Shown here one piece after another: positions 17,993 through 25,873 of a DNA stretch of 64,000 bases. Position 1 is the first letter of the stretch; each line of letters begins with the position of its first letter. The DNA is from Kaistella montana (GTDB lineage Bacteria; Bacteroidota; Bacteroidia; Flavobacteriales; Weeksellaceae): the NCBI RefSeq assembly GCF_024436175.1, contig NZ_JANFQP010000001.1, positions 868,001 through 932,000 of the forward strand, given 5' to 3'. The notes below the pieces were generated by a model. The model searched no databases. It saw nothing but the letters and a program-made list of their open reading frames with translations, and was not told where the DNA came from. The translations under genes were made by a program, and so were the position numbers.

Positions 17993-18408
17993 TGAACCAG
18001 GTTTTAATTGACACAGATGTAATTCTTGATTTTTTATTTGATAGAAAACCTTTTTCAGATGATGCTTCAAAAATTTTTTGTTTATGTGAAAGCAAACAGA
18101 TTCAAGGATTTGTCACATCAATCATGTTGAGCAATATTTATTATTTATTGAGAAAAACGGCTAAACATGAAAAAGTAATTGAAAGCTTGAAAATGTTAAT
18201 GAATATTCTTGACATTGTTACCACTGATAAAACTTGCGTTTTGGATGCATTAAATTCTGAATTCAAAGATTTCGAAGATGCTTTACAAAATTTTTCTGCT
18301 GAAAATGACAAAGAAATCAAAATAATTATTACGAGAAATATTAAAGATTATAAATCGAGTAATTTGTCTGTAATGGAACCTGAAATTTATTTAAAAACTT
18401 TCAAATAG
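17992..18408 (+). CDS. Cassette 8: PIN-domain toxin (VapC-like ribonuclease)
   Basis: A 138-residue PIN domain endoribonuclease. Acidic metal-binding positions seen: Asp7 and Asp9 in LIDTDVILDFLF, the Glu95/Asp96 pair in FEDALQ, and the fourth motif ITRNIKDYK with Asp119. Toxins of this type cleave tRNA or other RNA when the antitoxin is lost. Chromosomal integron arrays commonly hold toxin-antitoxin cassettes, which are thought to stabilise the array; the same role is inferred here. Confidence 0.87.
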   Translation: MNQVLIDTDVILDFLFDRKPFSDDASKIFCLCESKQIQGFVTSIMLSNIYYLLRKTAKHEKVIESLKMLMNILDIVTTDKTCVLDALNSEFKDFEDALQNFSAENDKEIKIIITRNIKDYKSSNLSVMEPEIYLKTFK

Positions 18409-18412
18409 CGAC

Positions 18413-18473
18413 TTCTGCTAATAACTTTGCTTTCGTCTTGTCCGCAGGACAGAAGATGAAAGCCCGTTGAACG
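18413..18473 (+). repeat. attC8-like recombination site (short type)
   Basis: TTCTGCTAATAAC, GCTTTCGTCTTGTCC, GGACAGAAGATGAAAGC, CCCGTTGAAC. It differs from attC4 at only a few positions. Confidence 0.75.
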
Positions 18474-18679
18474 GAAGCTCCGGTAGCTTTTCAGCGGTGT
18501 TTTGGTTCTGTTATGGGGATATCGTTTTTAGAATTTAGAGATACAAAGCAGTTTTTTCGGAAGGACTGCTTTTATTGTGGCACTTGGTAGCGTCTGGAAA
18601 GGGTTTTCTTTGTGTCAGAACACAAATTCTCTTACCCGCTGTGTATTCTCCTGATTCATATCTTTACAGCGGGCGAACG
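18467..18679 (+). other. Cassette 9 remnant, end of the array
   Basis: The first roughly 120 bases align with the start of cassette 5, including the terminator hairpin. It ends near an inverted repeat CCCGCTGT / ACAGCGGG followed by CGAACGTTGGGA, which may be a worn attC site. No gene; the matching right-end repeat of cassette 5 is missing. Confidence 0.5.
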
Positions 18680-18723
18680 TTGGGAAGAGATACACAAACA
18701 GATATTTTATACATTAATTCAAG

Positions 18724-18962
18724 AGAGTCAAAGCAATGTCAAAGGAATGTCAAAGGAATGTCAAAGGAAAGTATAAGTAATGTCCAGGTCATCGTACAAA
18801 AACACTTTTCTTAAGGTCTAGTTTTCCCCTAGTCAAAGCCTAGGCAAAGCCCAGTCCTAGCCCACCATAAAGGCACTAACCTCCTATCGGCAAAAACCTC
18901 CCTTTTCGGCAAAAATGGTCGTTTTCGGCAAAAACGGTCATTTCCGGCAAAAACAGTTTTTA
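18724..18962 (+). repeat. Periodic repeat block right of the cassette array
   Basis: Three exact tandem copies of AATGTCAAAGG at 18735, 18746 and 18757, with degenerate copies around. Then CTAG/CCAG-type units every 11 bases at 18818, 18829, 18840 and 18851. Then four units of a 19-base repeat beginning CGGCAAAAA from 18888. The part 18835-18886 recurs exactly, inverted, at about 60880-60931. Confidence 0.8.
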
Positions 18963-19303
18963 GGTGGAGTGAAATTCAAAAAGGGATATCGTTTTTATAT
19001 GTTAAAATATAGGATTATTTGAGGTGAAAATGGTAATGATAATTGATAATGTGCAAGTGAAAATTAGGGATAATGCTATATAAATAGTGGCTTGTTGGTT
19101 TTTTGGATTTATTTGGGGATTTGGGGAAGATAAGGATGTTGATGCGATGGAGCGAAATCCACTCCACTACGTTCGTCCTGGTAAGTATGAGGATGATATT
19201 CTTTTATTCTATAATCATTTATTAACAAATCATCAGCTAATTCGTTAATTTTCAGTTAACACTTCGCACCCCATGTTACATATTTTTTTTAAATTTGCAA
19301 GCT
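18963..19303 (+). other. AT-rich intergenic stretch
   Basis: No gene or clear repeat seen. Near the end, a -7 box TAAATTTG (19290-19297) sits just before the cyanophycinase ATG, implying a nearly leaderless transcript. Confidence 0.5.
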
Positions 19304-20188
19304 ATGAAAGCAGTTGGAAAATTAGTAATTATCGGTGGTGCCGTGAACAAAGGCAGTTTCTCAGAAACCGATTACGACCAAAATGTAGAGAAAAATCTCA
19401 ATTTCTTTGAACGTGGAATCCTTAGAAAAATCATCGAAAAGTCGCGTCTGAAGGAAAATTCAATCATCGAAATCATCACTACCGCCTCACAAATCCCTCA
19501 GATTGTAGGCCCAGAATACAAAAAAGCTTTTGAATTTTTAGGTTCAAAAAACGTCAATATTTTAGATATTCAAAACCGCGAGCAAGCCAATAGTGACGCT
19601 ATTGTAGCCAGAGCCAATGCTGCGGACGTTGTTTTATTTACCGGTGGCGATCAACTGAGGTTGACTTCTATCTTAGGAGGAACCCGATTTCACGAAGCCA
19701 TTCTTTTAAAATATCAGGAGCAAGATTTCATTTACGCAGGAACTTCCGCCGGTGCGGCCGCTGCTTCTGAAAATATGATTTACCAAGGTTCCAGCTCCGA
19801 AGCTTTGCTAAAAGGAGAAATAAAAACCACCCAAGGTTTAGGTTTCATCGAAAATGTAATAGTAGATACTCATTTCGTACAGCGCGGAAGAATCGGAAGA
19901 TTGTTTCAAGCGGTGGTAAACAATCCACGTACTTTAGGAATTGGCCTGGGTGAAGATACCGGACTATACATTCATGGCGATACGATGACGGCAATTGGTT
20001 CCGGATTGGTAATTTTGGTCGATGGTAGGTTCATCAAAGACACCAACCTTACCAATATCAATCTTGGTCAACCAATTTCTATTGATAATTTAATCGTACA
20101 CGTGATGTCACAGAACGATACTTTTGATCTGAAATCTAAAGACCTTACAATTATTAATTCCCAGTACCACCCTATTTCACAAGCTTAA
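19304..20188 (+). CDS. cphB: Cyanophycinase
   Basis: Serine peptidase of family S51, 294 residues, that cuts the storage polymer cyanophycin into beta-Asp-Arg dipeptides. Seen: N-terminal LVIIGGAVNKG, the TGGDQLRL motif near residue 113, and the nucleophile Ser148 in GTSAGAAA, then a C-terminal half with THFVQRGRIGRL and GIGLGEDTG. The ATG at 19304 is chosen over an in-frame start three codons earlier. The next gene, 15 bases downstream, encodes the enzyme for the second step, so the pair forms a degradation operon. No cyanophycin synthetase is visible in the window. Confidence 0.93.
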   Translation: MKAVGKLVIIGGAVNKGSFSETDYDQNVEKNLNFFERGILRKIIEKSRLKENSIIEIITTASQIPQIVGPEYKKAFEFLGSKNVNILDIQNREQANSDAIVARANAADVVLFTGGDQLRLTSILGGTRFHEAILLKYQEQDFIYAGTSAGAAAASENMIYQGSSSEALLKGEIKTTQGLGFIENVIVDTHFVQRGRIGRLFQAVVNNPRTLGIGLGEDTGLYIHGDTMTAIGSGLVILVDGRFIKDTNLTNINLGQPISIDNLIVHVMSQNDTFDLKSKDLTIINSQYHPISQA

Positions 20189-20203
20189 ACCAAAAAACAC
20201 AAG

Positions 20204-21046
20204 ATGAAAATCATCATCCACGGCGGATTTTTCTCCGAAAGCGACCAAAGCCACGAAGTAAAAGTAGCCAAACAAAATTCACTGAAATCCATCGCTGCAA
20301 AGGCTTTTGAATATTTACAAAACCATACAGCGGAAGACACCGTAATATATGCAGTGTCTTTGCTTGAAAATGATACGCTTTATAACGCCGGAACCGGTTC
20401 TCAAATCCAAAGCGACGGGAAAATCCGCATGAGTGCCTCATTAATGAATGGCGAAACTCAGAAATTCTCTGGAGTAATCAACATCGAGAATGTAAAAAAT
20501 CCGATTGAAGTTGCGAAAGTTTTGATGAAAGAAGACGACCGTGTTTTAGGAAGCGAAGGCGCTAAAAAATATGCAACAGAACATGGTTTCGTAGATTTCT
20601 CAACAGAAATTCCTCAACGAAGAAAAGAATATGAAGCCAAGTTAAAAAACGGCGGAAAAGGCACTGTTGGCTGTGTAGCCCTCGATCAAAACGGAAAACT
20701 AGCCGTCGCAACCTCCACCGGAGGCAAAGGTTTCGAATTAGTCGGAAGAATTTCCGATTCAGCAACCGTTGCCGGAAATTTTGCCAACCAACATTGCGCT
20801 GTAAGCTGTACCGGAGTCGGTGAAGATATCGTGAGCAATGCTACTGCCGCCAAAATCGTCACCCGTGTTTCCGACGGAATGCCCATAGAAAAGGCTTTTG
20901 AAAAAACCTTTCAGGAACTCAAAGAAATCGACGGATTTGCAGGAGCCATCGCCATCGATCAATCAGGAAACATCTTCCACCAAGATTCCTATCCTACAAT
21001 GGTTTTCGCAAGTTTCGACGGAACTGATTTCGTAGTTTTTGATTAG
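20204..21046 (+). CDS. iaaA: Isoaspartyl peptidase / L-asparaginase
   Basis: N-terminal nucleophile hydrolase of 280 residues that splits isoaspartyl dipeptides, here presumably beta-Asp-Arg from cyanophycinase. It is made as a precursor that cleaves itself before Thr154 in the motif GGKGTVGCVALD. The N-terminal IHGGF, the middle LYNAGTGSQIQSDGKI and the TSTGGKGFELVGRISDS segment are typical. Translationally close to cphB. Expected cytosolic because no signal peptide is present. Confidence 0.93.
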   Translation: MKIIIHGGFFSESDQSHEVKVAKQNSLKSIAAKAFEYLQNHTAEDTVIYAVSLLENDTLYNAGTGSQIQSDGKIRMSASLMNGETQKFSGVINIENVKNPIEVAKVLMKEDDRVLGSEGAKKYATEHGFVDFSTEIPQRRKEYEAKLKNGGKGTVGCVALDQNGKLAVATSTGGKGFELVGRISDSATVAGNFANQHCAVSCTGVGEDIVSNATAAKIVTRVSDGMPIEKAFEKTFQELKEIDGFAGAIAIDQSGNIFHQDSYPTMVFASFDGTDFVVFD

Positions 21047-21239
21047 CAATTGACCTTAAAAAAATCATCTTTTTTTTCCTTTAAAATTCTTTTTTTTAAA
21101 GAAATTATTATGGCGTTTAAAGCTAAACTTGCTTTCTAATATGCTTTTCAACATAATGGAAAAAATTACTCAATCACTTGATTCATTAAAATCATAACCT
21201 AAAGAACAAATTTTAATTATTTTTGAAAAAATATTGTAA

Positions 21240-21647
21240 ATGCAATTCAAGATCAATAAAATAGAAGACTGGCAAAATGTGGTGAATGAAATTCTGCCGA
21301 AACTCCAACATCCGATTTTGCTTTTGAAAGGAAACTTGGGAGCCGGGAAAACTACTTTTACGCAGTTTTTATTAAAAAATTTGGGCAGTACAGACGAGGT
21401 TTCTTCACCTACTTACGCGATTGTGAACGAATATCACACTGCCAAAGGAAATGTCTTCCATTTTGATCTGTACCGAATGAAAAACATCGAAGAAGTGTAT
21501 GACATCGGAATTGAGGAATATCTCGACAATTGCTACCTCTGCATCATCGAATGGCCGGAAATTTACGAAGAAGAACTAGAAGATTTCCAACACCACGAAC
21601 TAAAAATCAAAAGCGATGGGGAAAGCAGAACGATTGTTTTCAATTAA
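21240..21647 (+). CDS. tsaE: tRNA threonylcarbamoyladenosine biosynthesis ATPase TsaE
   Basis: Small P-loop ATPase of 135 residues needed with TsaB and TsaD for t6A formation in tRNA. Walker A GNLGAGKTTFTQ at about residues 35-46, then SSPTYAIVNEYH, HFDLYRM and the IEWPE motif, all diagnostic. Starts at the ATG at 21240. A 190-base upstream gap shows no gene apart from a 9-codon frame. Confidence 0.94.
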   Translation: MQFKINKIEDWQNVVNEILPKLQHPILLLKGNLGAGKTTFTQFLLKNLGSTDEVSSPTYAIVNEYHTAKGNVFHFDLYRMKNIEEVYDIGIEEYLDNCYLCIIEWPEIYEEELEDFQHHELKIKSDGESRTIVFN

Positions 21648-21799
21648 AAAATCCGTTTTTAAAACTTCAAAATAATACATTGTGCATCAAAAAAATGCAA
21701 GTCAAAGCAAGTTTGAAGTTTCCGCTGTAGAGATACTTGTGAAATGATTATCTTTGCAATTAAATTATAGGATTTCTATTAAATAATTATTGATTTCTA

Positions 21800-22993
21800 A
21801 TGAACAGTACAAATGTTTTCACTCCTTTTTCAGAGGAAGAACTCATCCCGAAAGAAGAAAAGCTGGAGGTGATAAAAAAAGGTAAACAGTTCAGCATCGG
21901 AGTGCCGAAAGAAACCTGCCTGAACGAACGCAGAACTTGCCTATCTCCCGATGCAGTACAGGTTTTGGTGGCGCATGGTCATCATATTATCGTGGAAAGT
22001 GGCGCCGGCGAAGGTTCTTTTTTCACCGATTTGCAATATTCTGAATCAGGGGCGACGATTACGCATGATCCGAAAGAAGCTTTCCAGCAGGATTTGGTTC
22101 TGAAAATAAATCCGCCTACGGAAGAAGAAATTGATTATTTTAAACCTTGTACCTACTTGGTTTCTGCGCTACAAATTAACCTTAGAGATCAGGATTATTT
22201 CAAGAAACTTTCAGAGAAAAAAATCAACGCAATTGCTTTTGAATTCATCGTGGATGAATATAAACAATTGTCATTAGTAAGACTTATCGGAGAGATTGCA
22301 GGGAACATTTCCATTCTTTACGCTGCCGAACTTTTAGCTCTTTCAAATGGATTGATGTTAGGCGGAATCACCGGAGTTCGACCAACCGAAGTGGTTATAT
22401 TGGGAGCCGGAATCGTGGGAGAATTCGCTACCAAAGCTGCATTAGGATTAGGTGCAAGTGTAAAAGTATTTGATAATTCATTGTCGAAACTTCGAAGATT
22501 ACACATGATGGTTGACGGTAGAGTTCCAACCTCGATTATCGATCCGAAAGAACTTTCTAAAAGCTTAAAACGAGCAGATGTTGTGATTGGTGCGCTTTCT
22601 AAAATAAGTTTAGCCCCAATTGTAACCGAAGAAATGGTTTCGAAAATGAAAAAAGGCAGTGTTATCATCGACGTAACGATCGATAATGGTAAGGTAATAG
22701 AGACTTCAGAACTTACTTCTATGGAAAACCCTTACGTCATCAAACACGGAGTGATCCATTGCGGTTTACCGAATCTCACTTCCAAAATGCCGAGAACGAC
22801 GACCAAAGCAATCTCCAATTTCTTTTTAAGCTACCTATTAAACTATGATGAAGAAGGTGGATTCGAAAATATGCTGGTTCGCAAAAATGAGATGAAGCAA
22901 ACGCTTTATATGTACAAAGGCCGCCATACCAAAAAGCTGATCTGCGACCGATTCGATTTAACTTATCATGATATTAATCTTTTAATTTTTTAA
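21800..22993 (+). CDS. ald: Alanine dehydrogenase
   Basis: NAD-dependent alanine dehydrogenase of the AlaDH/PNT family, 397 residues. Seen: substrate-side motif GVPKETCLNERRTCLSP near residue 34, the Rossmann motif VVILGAGIVGEFATKAALGLG near residue 200, and ITGVRPTEV preceding it. Interconverts alanine and pyruvate plus ammonia. A -7 box TATCTTTG at 21749-21756 precedes it. The following small gene starts at the base after the stop. Confidence 0.92.
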   Translation: MNSTNVFTPFSEEELIPKEEKLEVIKKGKQFSIGVPKETCLNERRTCLSPDAVQVLVAHGHHIIVESGAGEGSFFTDLQYSESGATITHDPKEAFQQDLVLKINPPTEEEIDYFKPCTYLVSALQINLRDQDYFKKLSEKKINAIAFEFIVDEYKQLSLVRLIGEIAGNISILYAAELLALSNGLMLGGITGVRPTEVVILGAGIVGEFATKAALGLGASVKVFDNSLSKLRRLHMMVDGRVPTSIIDPKELSKSLKRADVVIGALSKISLAPIVTEEMVSKMKKGSVIIDVTIDNGKVIETSELTSMENPYVIKHGVIHCGLPNLTSKMPRTTTKAISNFFLSYLLNYDEEGGFENMLVRKNEMKQTLYMYKGRHTKKLICDRFDLTYHDINLLIF

Positions 22994-23365
22994 ATGAGAA
23001 AATTGAAATTTTTCTTAATCGGTCTGATTCCCGGACTGATGCTGGTATTTTTTATCCTAAACAAAAAAGGAGCAAGTTGCAGCGGTTACCTCCCAAATTC
23101 GAGGGTTATTGCGGAAACACTTTCCAAAAAAATTGAATATACACCTGCTTTTTCGGAACAAATGAATCTAAACAAAATAGATGAAAAATTCCTGAAAGAC
23201 AGTATCATTACCAATGGTTATGTCGATTTCGAAAGAAGCCAGGCTCAGAAAAAACGTTGCCCGGAATACATACTCTCCTATCCCAAAAAAAATCCGAAAT
23301 ATGAAATTGGTTTTGAAAAATGCAAGGAAGATGCAACTTTCAAGACCTTAAAGAAACTTCGTTAA
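22994..23365 (+). CDS. Small membrane-anchored protein, possible DUF4258
   Basis: A 123-residue protein with one N-terminal transmembrane segment (FFLIGLIPGLMLVFFIL) and a soluble remainder holding three cysteines (SCSGY, KRCPEY, EKCKED). It begins immediately after ald, so it is translated from the same message. Flavobacterial homologues next to ald are, to my recollection, labelled DUF4258; function unknown. Confidence 0.72.
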   Translation: MRKLKFFLIGLIPGLMLVFFILNKKGASCSGYLPNSRVIAETLSKKIEYTPAFSEQMNLNKIDEKFLKDSIITNGYVDFERSQAQKKRCPEYILSYPKKNPKYEIGFEKCKEDATFKTLKKLR

Positions 23366-23394
23366 AAAAATTCTAATTAAAGTATTGTTGTAAG

Positions 23395-24240
23395 ATGAAA
23401 ATTACCATCATCGGTGTTGGATTAATTGGAGGTTCCATGGCGTTAAAACTGAAATCTGCAGGACTCGTTTCTTATGTTTTCGGTGTAGATCAAAATGAAA
23501 ATCATTTAGCTGAAGCCAAAAATCTTGGAATTATCGACGAAATTTCTTCTCTTGAAAACGCAGTGAGCCAATCGGAACTGATCATTATCGCCATTCCTGT
23601 AGATGCCGCAAGAAAAATATTGCCAAATATACTCGATTTAGTCAACGAAACACAAACCGTGATGGATGCCGGTTCTACTAAAGCTGGTATCGTAGATGCA
23701 ATAAAAAAACATCCACAAAGAAACCGTTTCGTGGCATTTCACCCGATGTGGGGAACCGAAAATTCGGGTCCAAAATCGGCTATTTCTGAGAGTTTCTCTG
23801 GCCGGGCTGCAGTGATTTGCGACCGCGAAAACTCAGCACCAGACGCCTTAAAAACGGTAGAAAATGTTGCGGAAAATCTCGACATGCATTTAATTTACAT
23901 GAGTTCGGAAGACCACGATCTTCACACAGCTTATATTTCGCATATCTCTCACATTACTTCTTATGCACTTGCCAACACCGTTTTGGAGAAAGAACGTGAA
24001 GAAGACACTATTTTTCAGCTCGCAAGTTCCGGATTTTCGAGTACGGTAAGACTAGCAAAATCGCATCCGGAAATGTGGGTTCCCATCTTTAAACAAAATA
24101 AAGAAAATGTTTTGGATGTATTGAATGAGCATATTTCCCAGCTTAGAAAATTCAAATCTGCTTTAGAAAAAGAAAATTATGAACTGCTGGAAGAACTCAT
24201 CAGGAATGCCAATAAAATCAGAGGAATTTTAGATAAATAA
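23395..24240 (+). CDS. tyrA: Prephenate dehydrogenase
   Basis: NAD(P)-dependent tyrosine pathway enzyme of 281 residues. N-terminal Rossmann motif GVGLIGGSMAL, then DAGSTKAGIV, and the prephenate-binding FHPMWGTENSGP with a catalytic His, then HDLHTAYISHISH. No chorismate mutase domain is fused. Thirty bases after the preceding small gene; a strong terminator follows. Confidence 0.9.
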   Translation: MKITIIGVGLIGGSMALKLKSAGLVSYVFGVDQNENHLAEAKNLGIIDEISSLENAVSQSELIIIAIPVDAARKILPNILDLVNETQTVMDAGSTKAGIVDAIKKHPQRNRFVAFHPMWGTENSGPKSAISESFSGRAAVICDRENSAPDALKTVENVAENLDMHLIYMSSEDHDLHTAYISHISHITSYALANTVLEKEREEDTIFQLASSGFSSTVRLAKSHPEMWVPIFKQNKENVLDVLNEHISQLRKFKSALEKENYELLEELIRNANKIRGILDK

Positions 24241-24268
24241 TTTATCGATGATTAAAAAAAAAAAAAAA

Positions 24269-24300
24269 AAAAGACGCTGAAACAATCAAGCGTCTTTTTT
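24269..24300 (+). terminator. Terminator after tyrA
   Basis: Stem AAGACGCT / AGCGTCTT preceded by a run of about 18 A and followed by T6, so it can act in both directions between the convergent tyrA and sdaA genes. Confidence 0.85.
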
Positions 24301-24361
24301 ATATCTTATTTCAGTAATCTGTTACCGAACTGCGATATTATTTCAAATGACATTGCCTCTT

Positions 24362-25780
24362 CTAACACTCTGCCACATTGACTGCAATTGCCAATCCACC
24401 TTCGGAGGTTTCTTTGAATCGATCGTTCATACTTTGCGCTGTATCCCACATCGATTGAATCACTTGGTCGAGCGATACTTTTGCTTTCGACGGATCAGAT
24501 TCAATAGCGATATTCGCAGCGGTAATTGCTTTGATAGCGCCCATCGAATTCCTTTCAATACACGGAATCTGTACCAAACCAGCGATTGGATCGCAGGTCA
24601 TTCCAAGATGATGTTCCATCGCAATTTCCGCTGCCATCAACACTTGACCAGGAGTCCCGCCCATAATTTCCGTAAGTCCTGCCGCTGCCATTGCCGAAGA
24701 TACGCCTACTTCCGCTTGGCAACCTCCCATCGCTGCGGAAATCGTTGCATTTTTCTTGAATAAAGTTCCAATTTCACCGGCTACCAAAATAAAACGGATG
24801 ATATCTTCTTCTTTATTAAACTCTGTAAAAGCTTGCGAGTACATTAAAACAGCCGGAATTACACCACTTGCACCGTTAGTTGGTGCCGTGATAATACGAC
24901 CGAAACTTGCATTTTCTTCATTTACCGCCAAAGCAAAACACGAAACCCATTTGCTGATATTCACGAAATTTTCTTCCGCATCTACCACCATTTGGAACCA
25001 TTCGTTGATGTTTTTGTAGATTTTATCTTTCAGTAATTTTCTGTTAAGTCCTGCTGCACGGCGTGTTACATTCAATCCTCCGGGAAGTGTACCTTCCTTG
25101 TTTACACCTTTGTAAATGCATTCTTTAATCTGTTGCCAAATGTAGAGCGCTTCTTTTTCGGTTTCTTCTTTGCTACGCCAAGATTCTTCGTTCAGTAATA
25201 TTAAATCGGAAATTCTTTCGAGATTTAATTTTTCAATATACTTTAAAACATCTTTACCATTATGACAAGGATATAAAGTTCGGATGCAGGATTGTTCAAA
25301 AGAATTTTCTTCTTGTGTAGCGATGAATCCACCTCCTACTGAATAATAATCCTGCAACAGTTCTTCTCCATTTTCGAAAACGGCACGGAAAATCATTCCG
25401 TTGGGATGAAAATCCAAGGATTTTTCTTTATTTAAAATTAAATGTTCGCCATACACGAAAGGGATTAGCTTTTCTCCGGCAAGATTGATTTGGTTGGAAG
25501 ATTTTATGGCTTCAATCTTAGCATCAATAGAAGTGGTATCGATTGTTTTAAAATTTTCTCCGGAAAGTCCGAGCATTCCGGCAATATCGGTTCCGTGTCC
25601 AATTCCTGTTTTAGCCAATGAACCAAAAAATTCGACAAAAACTTCTTTTACTTCAGAAATGGAATGAGACCTGCGAATTAAATTCAAAAAACTTTCCGCC
25701 GCATTCCACGGTCCCATGGTATGTGAACTTGAAGGCCCAATACCTACTTTTATAATTTCAAAAACACTGATTGATTGCAT
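24362..25780 (-). CDS. sdaA: L-serine ammonia-lyase (single chain, iron-sulfur type)
   Basis: Converts L-serine to pyruvate and ammonia. The 472-residue chain joins a beta domain starting ISVFEIIKVGIGPSSSHTMGPW to an alpha domain with ITAPTNGASGVIPAVL. Three cysteines placed to bind the 4Fe-4S cluster are seen in GGCQAE, MTCDPI and QIPCIERN. Stands alone on the minus strand, converging with tyrA. Confidence 0.94.
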   Translation of the reverse strand: MQSISVFEIIKVGIGPSSSHTMGPWNAAESFLNLIRRSHSISEVKEVFVEFFGSLAKTGIGHGTDIAGMLGLSGENFKTIDTTSIDAKIEAIKSSNQINLAGEKLIPFVYGEHLILNKEKSLDFHPNGMIFRAVFENGEELLQDYYSVGGGFIATQEENSFEQSCIRTLYPCHNGKDVLKYIEKLNLERISDLILLNEESWRSKEETEKEALYIWQQIKECIYKGVNKEGTLPGGLNVTRRAAGLNRKLLKDKIYKNINEWFQMVVDAEENFVNISKWVSCFALAVNEENASFGRIITAPTNGASGVIPAVLMYSQAFTEFNKEEDIIRFILVAGEIGTLFKKNATISAAMGGCQAEVGVSSAMAAAGLTEIMGGTPGQVLMAAEIAMEHHLGMTCDPIAGLVQIPCIERNSMGAIKAITAANIAIESDPSKAKVSLDQVIQSMWDTAQSMNDRFKETSEGGLAIAVNVAEC

Positions 25781-25873
25781 AATGTTACAAAATTAACTTT
25801 TTATTGGATACCAAAAACAGTTAGGTTCAACATTTTCAGGAAATATCTGAAACATAAAAAACAATAAGGAACT

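Larger units (their letters stand above)
13618..18679 (+). mobile_element. Integron-like gene cassette array (8 cassettes plus a degenerate ninth)
   Basis: Cassette limits read from the G/TT junctions of CCGTT: 13618-14302, 14303-14838, 14839-15505, 15506-15825, 15826-16809, 16810-17340, 17341-17642, 17643-18466, and a remnant 18467-18679. In every complete cassette the first bases are complementary to the left end of its own palindrome: TTATGCGAAAG with CTTCGCATAA, TTGTACGCA with TGCGTACAA, TTATACGAC with GTCGTATAA, TTATCTGTA with TACAGATAA, TTGCAGGCA with TGCCTACAA (one mismatch), TTAGGAGAA with TTCTGCTAA (one mismatch). This is the relation between integron cassettes and attC sites. All genes are in the same orientation except the relic in cassette 5. 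Confidence 0.82.

Noticed and set aside
13618-18473. Spaced repeats as a CRISPR array
   Set aside because: Repeats are 60-140 bases long, palindromic, 200-1000 bases apart, with genes between; no cas genes.
18575-18814. Open frame of 79 codons at the end of the array
   Set aside because: It runs through a worn cassette end and 11-bp tandem repeats, with no protein-like character.
21110-21139. MAFKAKLAF peptide resembling the start of a type VI secretion TssD protein
   Set aside because: Only nine codons before a stop and no further similarity downstream; likely chance.
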